The notes: a model not told the origin generated them from the sequence alone. A stretch of DNA of 64,000 nt from Mucilaginibacter gracilis (GCF_003633615.1 NZ_RBKU01000001.1:6200001-6264000); one strand, 5' to 3'; counted from the first letter of the stretch, positions 52,447-61,585 are shown. A program made the numbers and translations.

Positions 52447-53688
52447 TCAGGCAAAAGCCATCTTAAGTTCTTTGTAAGTACCTGCTTTTAGCTTCTCGCC
52501 TACCTCTGTAAAGGCCGAAAGTGTAAGTTCTACATCGGCCAATGAATGGCTGGCGGTTGGTATAAGCCTCAATTGTATTAAACCTTTAGGGATAACCGGA
52601 TACACCACAATAGAGCAAAAAATACCATAATTTTTACGCAGATCCATAGTTAAGGCGGTAGCCTCGTTAAGGTCACCTTGTAAAAAAACGGGGGTTACCA
52701 TAGTGTTGGTTACGCCGGTATCAAAGCCGCGCTCGCGCAAACCGGCTTGTAGGGCGGTTGCTATGGTCCATAAGTTATTGCGCAGTTCGGGTTTCGATTT
52801 TAGCAGCTCAAAGCGCTTTTTTAACCCTACCACCATTGGCATTGGTAGTGCCTTTGCAAACGTTTGCGAGCGCATATTATAACGCAGGTAGTTTACAATT
52901 TCTTCGGTAGAGGCAACAAAAGCACCAATACCCGCCATTGATTTTGCAAAGGTACCAAAGTAAATATCAACGCCTTCTATACAATCCTGTGCCTCGTGGG
53001 TGCCTGCACCTGTTTGGCCCATAGTGCCAAAACCATGCGCATCATCAATAAGCAACCTAAAATCGTATTTATTTTTTAATGCAACAATTTCTTTAAGCTT
53101 GCCCTGCGCTCCCGACATGCCAAAAACACCTTCGGTAATTAATAATATGCCACCACCGGTTTGTTCTATCAGTTTTGTGGCGCGTTCAAGCTGTTTATCG
53201 CAGCTTTCAATATCGTTATGTTTATACACAAAACGCTTGCCCATGTGCAGGCGTACACCATCAATAATACAAGCATGCGATTCGGCATCGTAAACTATTA
53301 CATCGTTACGATCAACCAACGTATCAATAATTGATAGCATGCCCTGGTAGCCATAGTTAAGCAAAAAGGCATCGTCTTTTTTTACAAAGGCAGCCAAATC
53401 CTGCTCCAATGCTTCGTGATATTTAGAATTACCCGACATCATACGCGCACCCATAGGGTAGGCCATTCCAAATTCGGCGGCACCTTCGGCATCAGCCTTG
53501 CGCACTTCGGGGTCGTTTGCTAAACCTAAATAGTTATTTAAGCTCCACACTAAGTGTTCTTTACCATTAAACATCATACGCGGCGCTATTTCGCCCTCTA
53601 AACGCGGGAACGAAAAATATCCATGCGACCAGCTAAGATGCTGCCCCAAAGGGCCCATGTTTTTTGATATCTTTTTAAATAAATCCAA
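52447..53688 (-). CDS. PLP-dependent alpha-oxoamine synthase (serine palmitoyltransferase / KBL / CFAT-like)
   Basis: The 413-residue fold type I PLP enzyme condenses an amino acid with an acyl thioester. Seen: NNYLGLANDPEVRKADAEG (substrate-entry region), PMGARMMSGNSKYHEALE, SHACIIDGVRLHMG, the PLP-binding DDAHGFGTMGQTGAGTHE and the Schiff-base lysine in YFGTFAKSMAGIGAF. It differs at the N-terminus (SWSHGYFSFPRLEGEI) and around the lysine (FAKS instead of FSKS) from the serine palmitoyltransferases I remember. It could be a ketobutyrate ligase-like enzyme, a sphingolipid enzyme or a cysteate acyltransferase of sulfonolipid synthesis. It stands alone between two terminators. Confidence 0.8.
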   Translation of the reverse strand: MDLFKKISKNMGPLGQHLSWSHGYFSFPRLEGEIAPRMMFNGKEHLVWSLNNYLGLANDPEVRKADAEGAAEFGMAYPMGARMMSGNSKYHEALEQDLAAFVKKDDAFLLNYGYQGMLSIIDTLVDRNDVIVYDAESHACIIDGVRLHMGKRFVYKHNDIESCDKQLERATKLIEQTGGGILLITEGVFGMSGAQGKLKEIVALKNKYDFRLLIDDAHGFGTMGQTGAGTHEAQDCIEGVDIYFGTFAKSMAGIGAFVASTEEIVNYLRYNMRSQTFAKALPMPMVVGLKKRFELLKSKPELRNNLWTIATALQAGLRERGFDTGVTNTMVTPVFLQGDLNEATALTMDLRKNYGIFCSIVVYPVIPKGLIQLRLIPTASHSLADVELTLSAFTEVGEKLKAGTYKELKMAFA

Positions 53689-53780
53689 AATGTAATCTTT
53701 TTATATCAACAAATAATGTACAAATATAGCGGTTAAGACCGTGACCAACAATAGCTATAACTTTTTATAATAGTTTATAA

Positions 53781-53812
53781 CGAAAAAAGCCCTTGTATAA
53801 ATACAAAGGGCT
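53781..53812 (-). terminator. Terminator of ftsZ and the dcw cluster
   Basis: Stem GCCCTTGTAT / ATACAAAGGGC with a 2-nt loop (one bulge) and a T run on the minus strand (53783-53788), 21 bp after the ftsZ stop. Confidence 0.75.
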
Positions 53813-53832
53813 TCAATTAAATTTATTAACAA

Positions 53833-55452
53833 TTAATCTACATTATCATGCAGAAAGGTGTTGTTGTTCCTGATCTCGGTTTTACCTTCATCGTCGGTTA
53901 GCAGGCTAAACCTTGATATCTGGCTTTCCGACGAGGCTGGTGTTTGTTGCAAAGCAATTTCTTTACGTTTATAAGCAGGCACATTTTCAAGTTCCTGAAT
54001 GTTACCGCTACGCAACTTCATACTCAAATCTTTCAAGCGCATAATACGCTCGCGCGATTTACGTAACTGATCTTCAATAGTTTCGTCGGTTTTATTATCA
54101 TCAGCCCCTGCAAAAGCAACAGGCATTGGCTCCGGCTCGGGTTTAGGCGGCTCGGGCACAAACCGGGCGGGTTCGGCAACAGGGGTTTTAAATTCAACTT
54201 CGGGTTCTGATAGTTTGAATGTAAAACCAGCGTCGGCAGGTTCTTCTTCAGGAGTATCCTGAGTTTCGGGCTGTAACGAATATTTAATAACAGCAGGTTC
54301 TTCTTCTTTAGCAAACAAATCAAATAACCCCGCTTGCTTTCTTTCTCCAGGAGCATTTTTTAAGTAAACACCGCCTGCTACCTCTTCCTTTTTAACGGGA
54401 TTAATAAACTCATTAACAGGGCGCGCCAATGGCTTTGTTTCGGGAATAAGCATCGAAATTACTTTTTTGGTGCTTTGCTCCTTCTCGCGTTCATCTTTGG
54501 TTTGGAAACCTGTTGCAATAATAGTTACCGAAAGCTGCGCTCCTAACGATTCGTCGCGGCAGTTACCCCATATTAAATCGGCAGATAGGCCGGCTTCCTG
54601 TTGTATAAAATCGGTTATGATGCTAACCTCATCCATAGTTACCTCGGTAGCACCGGATGTGATGTTAAGCAAAATATAGCGTGCGCCCTCTATCTCGTTA
54701 TCTTTTAACAACGGAGATAATAATGCGCCTTCCACTGCCTTTAAAGCACGGTTTTCGCCCTCGGCAGAGCAACTGCCCATTATGGCTACGCCACTGTCTT
54801 TCATCACCGTGCGCACATCCTTAAAATCAACGTTGATGTAGCCAGGCAGGGTTATAATTTCGGCAATACCTTTGGCGGCTGTGGTTAATATATTATCGGC
54901 TTGTGCAAATGCCGAGCCCAGTGTTAAGTTACCAAATATTTCGCGAAGGCGGTCGTTTGAAATAACCAGAAAAGAGTCTACATGTTTTTTAAACTCTTCC
55001 AACCCTTCTTCTGCCTGCATTTTTCTACGCTTACCCTCAAACGAGAATGGCGTGGTAATAATACCAACCGTTAAAATATCAAGCTCGCGCGCGGCTTTGG
55101 CAATAATAGGGCTTGCGCCGGTACCTGTACCACCGCCCATACCTGCTGTTATAAATAGCATTTTGGTATTAGAGCCGAGCATTAATTTAATGTCGTCAAT
55201 ATTTTCGATGGCGGAGTTTTTACCTACTTCGGGTATAGAGCCTGCGCCCATACCTTCGGTTAAACTAGCGCCCAACTGTACCTTGTTAGGGATAGGGCTT
55301 AGCTCCAGGGCCTGGGCATCGGTATTACAAATTATAAAGTCGACACCGGTAATTCCCTGCTTGTACATGTGGTTAACAGCGTTGCCACCACCGCCGCCAA
55401 CACCAATAACCTTGATGATGGACGACTTTTCTTTTAACATCTCAAACTGCAT
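53833..55452 (-). CDS. ftsZ: Cell division GTPase FtsZ
   Basis: The 539-residue tubulin homologue forms the division ring. Seen: N-terminal GVGGGGGNAVNHMYKQ, GTP signature GGGTGTGASP (residues 106-112), T7 loop NVDFKDV (about 207) and the compact GTPase core to about residue 320. A linker of about 170 residues rich in Glu, Pro and Lys follows. The C-terminal conserved peptide appears as ENVPAYKRKEIAL (from 491), then about 40 more residues. The long linker is usual for Bacteroidota; the extra tail beyond the peptide is less so. Last gene of the cluster. Confidence 0.96.
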   Translation of the reverse strand: MQFEMLKEKSSIIKVIGVGGGGGNAVNHMYKQGITGVDFIICNTDAQALELSPIPNKVQLGASLTEGMGAGSIPEVGKNSAIENIDDIKLMLGSNTKMLFITAGMGGGTGTGASPIIAKAARELDILTVGIITTPFSFEGKRRKMQAEEGLEEFKKHVDSFLVISNDRLREIFGNLTLGSAFAQADNILTTAAKGIAEIITLPGYINVDFKDVRTVMKDSGVAIMGSCSAEGENRALKAVEGALLSPLLKDNEIEGARYILLNITSGATEVTMDEVSIITDFIQQEAGLSADLIWGNCRDESLGAQLSVTIIATGFQTKDEREKEQSTKKVISMLIPETKPLARPVNEFINPVKKEEVAGGVYLKNAPGERKQAGLFDLFAKEEEPAVIKYSLQPETQDTPEEEPADAGFTFKLSEPEVEFKTPVAEPARFVPEPPKPEPEPMPVAFAGADDNKTDETIEDQLRKSRERIMRLKDLSMKLRSGNIQELENVPAYKRKEIALQQTPASSESQISRFSLLTDDEGKTEIRNNNTFLHDNVD

Positions 55453-55518
55453 AATCCTTGTTTTTCAGCTATATGTGATTGACGGTACTTCAGATTTCAT
55501 CTAATGTAATGATAGGGG

Positions 55519-55561
55519 TTTTTCCACATAGTTTATTAACATTTGTCAATAATGTGGAAAA
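55519..55561. repeat. Inverted repeat in the ftsA-ftsZ gap
   Basis: Arms TTTTTCCACAT and ATGTGGAAAA, 22 bp apart, in a 131-bp gap. Function unknown; could be an operator or a hairpin in the ftsZ leader. Confidence 0.55.
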
Positions 55562-55583
55562 GTTATTTTCTTGTTGAAAAATA

Positions 55584-56921
55584 TTATTTCAGAAAATCCT
55601 CATCCTTAATATCGTCCTTAATAAATTTCTTTCCTGTTTCTAAAAGCCTCCCGAATAAACCAAATTTACGTTCTTCAACAAACTTGGGTTTTTCAACCTT
55701 TACCTCTACTACGGGTTTGCCAACATCTTCAATTTTTTGGATACCTTTAATAAGCAAACCAATACCGGTGGCAAAAGTTGGGCTTTGCAGTTCTTCGTAA
55801 ACATTTTTTGGTAATACCTCGTTTTTGGCCAGGTGCTCGTTGGGGTAACCCACGCGGCAATCTAACCCGGTAACGTATTCAACCAATTGCGGCAAATGCT
55901 TTAACTGCGCTCCGCCGCCTGTTATAACTATACCTGCTATTAACTTCTTTTCGTATCCTGATGTTTTAATTTCGTAGTAAACATGTTCAACTATCTCCTC
56001 CATACGTGCCTGAATTACGTAGGCCAGGTTTTTTATCGAAATTTCTTTAGGTTCGCGGCCACGCAAACCGGGTACGCATACTATTTCGTTGTCTCTATTC
56101 TCATCAGCCAGGGCCGATCCAAAACGAGTTTTCAATTGCTCGGCTATGTTGCGCATTACCGAACAACCTTCGCGAATATCTTCGGTGATGCTATTACCTC
56201 CAAAAGGAATAACAGCTGTATGGCGAATGATACCTTCGTGAAAAATTGCAACATCGGTTGTGCCTCCACCTATATCTACCAAAACCACGCCTGCTTCTTT
56301 TTCCTCATCGCTCAATACCGATTCGGACGAGGCCAATGGTTCCAGTATTAAATCCTGGCTTTCAAGGCCGCCTTTATTAACGCACTTTACAATGTTTTTA
56401 ATAGCAGTAACCTGGCCGGATATGATGTGGAAGTTAGCCTCTAAACGCACCCCTGCCATGCCAATCGGATCTTTGATGCCCGGTTCGTTATCAACCGTAA
56501 ACTCTTGTGGTAATACGTGTATAATCTCTTCGCCCGGGGGCATCACCAGGTTATACATATCCTCAATTAGTTTATCAATATCCTTACGGGATATTTCGGT
56601 ATTTAAATCGCGACGGGTAATTAAACCACGGTGCTGCAAGCTTTTGATGTGCTGGCCGGCAATACCCACGTTTACAACCTTAACTTCAACGTTTGATTGT
56701 GTGCCCGCAATTTCAACCGCCTGGGTAATACCCTGCACGGTTTTATCAATATTTGAAACCATCCCACGGGTTACACCTGCCGATTCGGCTTTACCTATAC
56801 CAAGTACCTCAATTTTTCCATTCTTGCTTCTGCGCCCTACAATAGCGCATATTTTTGTAGTGCCAATGTCTAATCCTACAACAATTGGCGTGTTTTTTTC
56901 CTCTGTAAAGCTCTTCTCCAT
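55584..56921 (-). CDS. ftsA: Cell division actin-like protein FtsA
   Basis: The 445-residue protein links FtsZ to the membrane. Seen: phosphate-1 loop VVGLDIGTTKICAIVGR (about residues 13-29), the SHS2/1C domain, VVLVDIGGGTTDVAIFHEG (phosphate 2), adenosine motif IAGIVITGGGAQLKHLPQL, and a C-terminal region ending LFGRLLETGKKFIKDDIKDE with an amphipathic helix (FGLFGRLLETGKKFI) for membrane binding. It starts 11 bp after ftsQ ends. Confidence 0.96.
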   Translation of the reverse strand: MEKSFTEEKNTPIVVGLDIGTTKICAIVGRRSKNGKIEVLGIGKAESAGVTRGMVSNIDKTVQGITQAVEIAGTQSNVEVKVVNVGIAGQHIKSLQHRGLITRRDLNTEISRKDIDKLIEDMYNLVMPPGEEIIHVLPQEFTVDNEPGIKDPIGMAGVRLEANFHIISGQVTAIKNIVKCVNKGGLESQDLILEPLASSESVLSDEEKEAGVVLVDIGGGTTDVAIFHEGIIRHTAVIPFGGNSITEDIREGCSVMRNIAEQLKTRFGSALADENRDNEIVCVPGLRGREPKEISIKNLAYVIQARMEEIVEHVYYEIKTSGYEKKLIAGIVITGGGAQLKHLPQLVEYVTGLDCRVGYPNEHLAKNEVLPKNVYEELQSPTFATGIGLLIKGIQKIEDVGKPVVEVKVEKPKFVEERKFGLFGRLLETGKKFIKDDIKDEDFLK

Positions 56922-56932
56922 ATCTCTGCGTA

Positions 56933-57802
56933 TTAAAATTCTTCCTTTACTCCGGCTGTATCCGGCTTATCTGTACTCTTGTTTAACAGGGCTTTCCTTT
57001 TGTTTATCGAATCCTGCTTTAGCAGGGCCTCGCCCTTAATGCCAACTACCTGGTTGGCATATTTAATATTAATAACCGTGTAAGCATCCTGCCCCACCTT
57101 TGGCAACGCCTGTTTGTAAAATGCCAGTAAATTGGCAAATTTGTTCGAAAGCGAATCGGCATTGCCAAGTAATATCCGGTGGTTGCCAACACGGGGTATC
57201 AGCTCCAGCTCATGGTTGTTGTTTACGTATATCTGCACTATCTGCGCGTTCCACAACGAATCCTTGCGTATAAAATCGGCTGTTTTAAAAAGGTTCTTCG
57301 CAATATCGTTATGTACCGAGTCAACCCGGTTTGCAAACAATTCGTCTATTTGGCCAGTAGCAACTAAAACCCTCGCGGTAAAATTTTGCGATAACGGAAT
57401 TTTTAAACCGTGCTGATCTATATAAAAATCCTGATCGTATTTGTTAACTATTCTTAAAATTGGCTGCCTTTGGCTAATTGAAACATGAATAACGCCATCC
57501 ATCTCCATATATACCTCTGCCGACTCAATAAACGGGTTGGCCCGTAACTTTTCTTCGAGCGCGTGTATGTTTATATCTTCCAGCTTGTGGCCTATCAGCG
57601 CATTGCTTTTTACTTGTAAAATATTATCAACTTCTTCTTTATCAATAAAATACTGGTTGCCGGGTATAAATATCTTTACTTCGGTACAAACTACACCAGC
57701 CTGCTTATGTTCAATAAAACTCATGAGCGCAACAATACCACCTATGCCGGTTACCCAGGCAAAGCCGATTAGTATTTTACGCCAAACAGGGTTTTTAAAC
57801 AT
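56933..57802 (-). CDS. ftsQ: Cell division protein FtsQ/DivIB
   Basis: The 289-residue protein has one N-terminal membrane helix (ILIGFAWVTGIGGIVALMSF, about residues 10-30). A POTRA domain follows (EVDNILQVKSNALIGHKLED, ANPFIESAEVYMEMDGVIHV), then the FtsQ beta domain (LIPRVGNHRILLGNADSLSN, YTVINIKYANQVVGIKGEAL). It bridges cytosolic and periplasmic division proteins. Its start overlaps murC by 8 bp. Confidence 0.92.
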   Translation of the reverse strand: MFKNPVWRKILIGFAWVTGIGGIVALMSFIEHKQAGVVCTEVKIFIPGNQYFIDKEEVDNILQVKSNALIGHKLEDINIHALEEKLRANPFIESAEVYMEMDGVIHVSISQRQPILRIVNKYDQDFYIDQHGLKIPLSQNFTARVLVATGQIDELFANRVDSVHNDIAKNLFKTADFIRKDSLWNAQIVQIYVNNNHELELIPRVGNHRILLGNADSLSNKFANLLAFYKQALPKVGQDAYTVINIKYANQVVGIKGEALLKQDSINKRKALLNKSTDKPDTAGVKEEF

Positions 57803-59150
57803 TTTTTAATGCGTTTTTTAAGGGTGCAACCAATTGGTCTATATCGCCCGCGCCTACGGTTAACAACAGTTCGGGCTTTTCATTTTTTACTATCTCAATA
57901 ACTTCCTCTTTTCCACATTTGCGTTTATCGGCCCGGTTCATGCGGCTTAATATCATTTCCGAGTTAACACCGGCAATGGGCAGTTCGCGCGCGGGGTAAA
58001 TATCCAGCATCAGTAACTCATCGCACGTATCCAGTACTTCGGCAAAGCCATCGGCAAAATCTCGCGTGCGGCTAAAAAGGTGCGGCTGAAAAACAACAGT
58101 TAGCTTTTTATTAGGATATAAGCGCCTAATTGATGATATGCAGGCCCGCAGCTCTTCGGGGTGGTGGGCGTAATCATCAATATAAATTTGTTTGTCGGTT
58201 TTTACAACGTACTCAAACCTGCGTTTTACACCACGGAAAGATTTAAGCGCTTTTTTTATAGCATCGGGCTTAACATCTAAATATAACGCAGCCTGAATGG
58301 CCGCCACAGCATTTTCAATATTATGAATACCGGCAATGCCCATCTCAATATCTTTAATAGCAACCTTTTGGTTTTGAAAATTAAAGTAAAACACGCCATT
58401 GTTGATGCTGATATTATCGCCAACAACATCGGCAAAGGTGTTGATACCGTAAGTTGTGCCCTGGTGAATTGGTAAGCCTTTATGGTAAATAAGCTCGCCC
58501 CCAACTTTTAACTGCGAAGCAAAAAGCTGGAACGACTCGGTTAACTGTGCATGATCGCCATAAATATCAAGATGGTCGGCATCCATAGAGGTAATGATGG
58601 CTATATTTGGATGCAGGGTTAAAAACGAGCGGTCGTACTCGTCGGCCTCAACAACCATAATTTTGCTTTTACCAAACAGCACATTGCTATTATAATTTGA
58701 TGCAATACCACCCAAAAATGCCGAACAATCTTTACCGGAAGCTTTAAGGATATGCGCTATCATGCTGGAAGTTGTGGTTTTGCCGTGCGTACCCGCAACA
58801 GCAACAGTTACCAACCCTTTACTTATAATACCCAACACCTGCGACCGCTTTTGAGGCTCAAAACCGCGCTCGGTAAAAAAGTTAAATATTTCCAGGTAGT
58901 GAGGTACCGCAGGCGTGTAAATAATTAATGTGCCCTTACCCGGCTTATAAAAATCGAGAGGGATATTATCAACATTATCCTCAAAGGTTATATGGATGCC
59001 CTCATCTTTGAGTGCGGTTGTTAAAGGGGTTGATGTTTTGTCGTATCCGCAAACAAGGCAGCCCAAATGGTTAAAGTAACGCGCAAGGCCGCTCATACCG
59101 ATGCCCCCGATACCCAGCAAATAAACCTTATTGATATGGCGTAACTCCAT
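57795..59150 (-). CDS. murC: UDP-N-acetylmuramate--L-alanine ligase
   Basis: The 451-residue ligase adds L-Ala to UDP-MurNAc. Seen: N-terminal UDP-binding loop LLGIGGIGMSGLARYF, P-loop AGTHGKTTTSSM (GTHGKTTT about residues 120-127), VEADEYDRSFLTLHPNIAII, and YIDDYAHHPEELRACI with the His pair. Domain order and length match MurC. It overlaps ftsQ by 8 bp and lies 49 bp after murG, with a hairpin in that gap. Confidence 0.96.
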   Translation of the reverse strand: MELRHINKVYLLGIGGIGMSGLARYFNHLGCLVCGYDKTSTPLTTALKDEGIHITFEDNVDNIPLDFYKPGKGTLIIYTPAVPHYLEIFNFFTERGFEPQKRSQVLGIISKGLVTVAVAGTHGKTTTSSMIAHILKASGKDCSAFLGGIASNYNSNVLFGKSKIMVVEADEYDRSFLTLHPNIAIITSMDADHLDIYGDHAQLTESFQLFASQLKVGGELIYHKGLPIHQGTTYGINTFADVVGDNISINNGVFYFNFQNQKVAIKDIEMGIAGIHNIENAVAAIQAALYLDVKPDAIKKALKSFRGVKRRFEYVVKTDKQIYIDDYAHHPEELRACISSIRRLYPNKKLTVVFQPHLFSRTRDFADGFAEVLDTCDELLMLDIYPARELPIAGVNSEMILSRMNRADKRKCGKEEVIEIVKNEKPELLLTVGAGDIDQLVAPLKNALKNV

Positions 59151-59166
59151 TTTTGTTTTTTTAAAT

Positions 59167-59195
59167 AAGCTCCCTCCTTTGGGAAGAGGGAGCTT
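59167..59195. repeat. Hairpin repeat between murG and murC
   Basis: Arms AAGCTCCCTC and GAGGGAGCTT around CTTTGGGAA, filling most of the 49-bp gap. It contains AAGGAGGGA on the transcript strand, which could sequester or supply a ribosome site upstream of murC. Confidence 0.6.
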
Positions 59196-59199
59196 GAGC

Positions 59200-60354
59200 T
59201 TAATTGTTAATTGTTATTTGGATAACCTCTTTTGCTATAACATCATCGGCTTGTGGCAGTGCCAGTTTGCCAATGTTGTTGCTTAGTTTTTTTTGTTTCT
59301 CTTTATCATTAAGCAGCTCTAAAGCTGTATCAATCAATTTAGTTTCGGCATCCCTATCAGGCACAAAAACGGCGGCGTTGGTTTGCATTAATGCCAGCGC
59401 ATTTTTTGTTTGATGATCTTCGGCCACGTTTGGCGATGGCACCAAAATAACCGGCTTTTTAATTACACATAACTCGGCAATAGTACCTGCCCCGGCACGC
59501 GAAATTATAATATCCGCAGCAGCGTAAGCCAAATCCATACGGCTCACAAACTCCATAATGCGGATGTTGGGATGATAATTTTCGCCCAATTTTTCAATAA
59601 TGCCTTTATAGTAATACTTGCCGGTTTGCCATATTACCTGCACATCGGCAGCTATTAATTTATCTAAGCCGGCCATCACGCTTTTATTTAAGGTGCCTGC
59701 ACCAAGGCTGCCACCTGTTACCAGTATGGTTTTTTTAGCACCATGCAGTTTTAATAATTCTAATGACGAAAAACGCTTACCCTCAATATCAACCGATTCT
59801 TTACGGATTGGGTTCCCTGTTTTTATGAGCTTACCGGCAGGGAAAAACTTTTCCATCCCATCAAATGCCACACAAATTTTAGATGCCTTTTTGGCGAGCC
59901 ATTTATTGGTGATACCTGCGTAAGAGTTTTGCTCTTGTATTAAATAAGGAATGCCCTTTAACGATGCAGCGTATAACAACGGGCCCGAAGCATAACCACC
60001 TACGCCAACGGCGGCATTGGGTTTAAAGTTTTTTATTATGGTTAGTGCCTTGCCTACGCTTTTTAATAATTTAACCGGGAACATCAGGTTTTTCCAGACG
60101 GAACTACGCTGGATGCCCTGTATATCTAAACCAATAATTTGATAACCTGCCGCCGGAACTTTTTCCATTTCCATACGGCCCAGGGCACCTACAAATAATA
60201 TCTCGGTTTGGGGATCAAGCTTTTTTAAAGCATTGGCAATAGCAATTGCAGGGAAAATATGCCCCCCTGTGCCGCCACCGCTTATGATAATACGAGGCCC
60301 CCTAACCCCCTGAAGGGGGAGCTTTTGATTAGCAGTATTGTTATCGCTTTGCAT
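59200..60354 (-). CDS. murG: Lipid II synthase MurG (UDP-GlcNAc transferase)
   Basis: The 384-residue glycosyltransferase attaches GlcNAc to lipid I, making lipid II. Seen: the donor loop ISGGGTGGHIFPAIAIANAL (GGGTGGH residues 26-32), GVGGYASGPLLYAASLKGIP, the membrane-facing hydrophobic patch, VTGGSLGAGTLNKSVMAGL and ISRAGAGTIAELCVIKKPVI. The first 20 residues (MQSDNNTANQKLPLQGVRGP) precede the first strand and come from a repeat element; no ATG, GTG or TTG lies between the element and the GGG loop, so this start must be used. Confidence 0.96.
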   Translation of the reverse strand: MQSDNNTANQKLPLQGVRGPRIIISGGGTGGHIFPAIAIANALKKLDPQTEILFVGALGRMEMEKVPAAGYQIIGLDIQGIQRSSVWKNLMFPVKLLKSVGKALTIIKNFKPNAAVGVGGYASGPLLYAASLKGIPYLIQEQNSYAGITNKWLAKKASKICVAFDGMEKFFPAGKLIKTGNPIRKESVDIEGKRFSSLELLKLHGAKKTILVTGGSLGAGTLNKSVMAGLDKLIAADVQVIWQTGKYYYKGIIEKLGENYHPNIRIMEFVSRMDLAYAAADIIISRAGAGTIAELCVIKKPVILVPSPNVAEDHQTKNALALMQTNAAVFVPDRDAETKLIDTALELLNDKEKQKKLSNNIGKLALPQADDVIAKEVIQITINN

Positions 60355-60434
60355 TGTTTGCTTCGCTTTTATATTGTGTTAATTAACTCTTTATCTCTCA
60401 AACTATCCGTCCCCCTTTAGGGGGTTAGGGGGCC
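60296..60434. mobile_element. MITE-like family A element at the ftsW/murG junction
   Basis: 139 bp with inverted ends: GGCCCCCTAACCCCCTGAAG and continuation at 60296-60322, and its near-exact complement at 60409-60434. Each end is itself a CCCCCTGAAGGGGG-type palindrome. Inside lie the murG leader, its ATG (60354) and its first codons; the right end supplies the ftsW stop codon (TAA inside CCCCCTAACCCCC). No transposase. Compare 63122-63291. Confidence 0.8.
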
Positions 60435-61585
60435 TCCGTTATTTCGCCCACTACCACCTTCTTTGGTTCGTCGTTATCGCGGCTAACCGAGAGGATGATA
60501 CCAAATGCTATACTTGTAAACAAAATTGATGTACCACCCATACTCACTAAAGGCAACGGCACACCTGTTACCGGGCCAAGCCCTACTGCAACGGCCATAT
60601 TGGCAAATGCCTGTATAGTTAAACTAAAACTTAAACCGCAGGCCAGCAACGCGCCAAATGCCTTTGGTGCCTTTGTTACTATTTTTATGCACCGGTAAAG
60701 TAAAAACAGGTATATCCCCATTAGGGTAAGGCCACCTATCAGGCCATACTCCTCTACTATGATGGCATATATCTCGTCCGAAAACGAATCGGGCAGGTAA
60801 TTGCGCTCGGTACTGTTGCCGGGGCCCTTGCCAAAAATTCCGCCTGATGCGATGGCAATTTTAGCATGATCGGACTGGAACGATTTATCGGCAGTGGCTT
60901 TTTCGGGGTGCATATAGGTGTGTATACGCGAAATGTATGTTTTACGCCTCGGACCTAAAAAAACAACTCCTGCCAGCAACACCGCCCCGGCCAAACAAAC
61001 CACTGCAATTTGTTTAATACTAATGCGGCCTATAATGAGCAATAAAACGCTTACACCAAACAGCATTAAAGCTGTTGATAGGTTTGCCAGCGCAATTAAT
61101 ATAAACACCACACAAACCGAACTCATGATAGGGATGAATGATTGCTTAACATCCTTAATGTTTTCTTGCTTGCGCGATAAGGTGCGTGCCAGAAAAGTTA
61201 TCAGCGCAAGCTTTGCCAAATCAGATGTTTGGAAGCTTAGGCCTGTGCCGGGTATGGGTATCCAACGGCTGGCATCGTTAACGTGGTTACCAAATACCAA
61301 AGTGTAAAGCAATAAGGGTATGGTGGCTATCATTAACAATTTAGAGATACCTGCATAATACCGGTAATCAATTTTGTGCGAAATATACATGAGCCCTATA
61401 CCACCAATTATCATGGCAAGGTGTTTCATCAAAATAGACTCGGCACCTACCCCACGCTTAAAAGCAAGCGTACCCGTTGAACTATAAACAGCCAACAGAG
61501 ATATCATAGACAATAAAATAACAATGAGCCATATCCACCTATCGCCCCTTGTTTTGCTCAATATACTATCTAAACTCGCTATCAT
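60425..61585 (-). CDS. ftsW: Division-specific SEDS protein FtsW
   Basis: The 386-residue protein has ten membrane segments and polymerises lipid II at the septum with PBP3. Seen: RWIPIPGTGLSFQTSDLAKL (PxxGxxxQPSE-like), SFQSDHAKIAIASGGIFGKG, DSFSDEIYAIIVEEYGLIGG and VTGVPLPLVSMGGTSILFTS. The C-terminus ends VVVGEITEAP, with the last two codons and the stop lying in the family A element. It is 207 bp downstream of murD, in a gap full of repeats. Confidence 0.95.
   Translation of the reverse strand: MIASLDSILSKTRGDRWIWLIVILLSMISLLAVYSSTGTLAFKRGVGAESILMKHLAMIIGGIGLMYISHKIDYRYYAGISKLLMIATIPLLLYTLVFGNHVNDASRWIPIPGTGLSFQTSDLAKLALITFLARTLSRKQENIKDVKQSFIPIMSSVCVVFILIALANLSTALMLFGVSVLLLIIGRISIKQIAVVCLAGAVLLAGVVFLGPRRKTYISRIHTYMHPEKATADKSFQSDHAKIAIASGGIFGKGPGNSTERNYLPDSFSDEIYAIIVEEYGLIGGLTLMGIYLFLLYRCIKIVTKAPKAFGALLACGLSFSLTIQAFANMAVAVGLGPVTGVPLPLVSMGGTSILFTSIAFGIILSVSRDNDEPKKVVVGEITEAP

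Noticed and set aside
54872..55504. Open frame of 210 codons on the plus strand opposite ftsZ
   Set aside because: Antisense shadow of ftsZ with low-complexity Ser/Ile/Pro sequence and no start context.
56260..57039. Open frame of 259 codons on the plus strand opposite ftsA and ftsQ
   Set aside because: Crosses two confirmed genes in antisense and has no recognisable fold.
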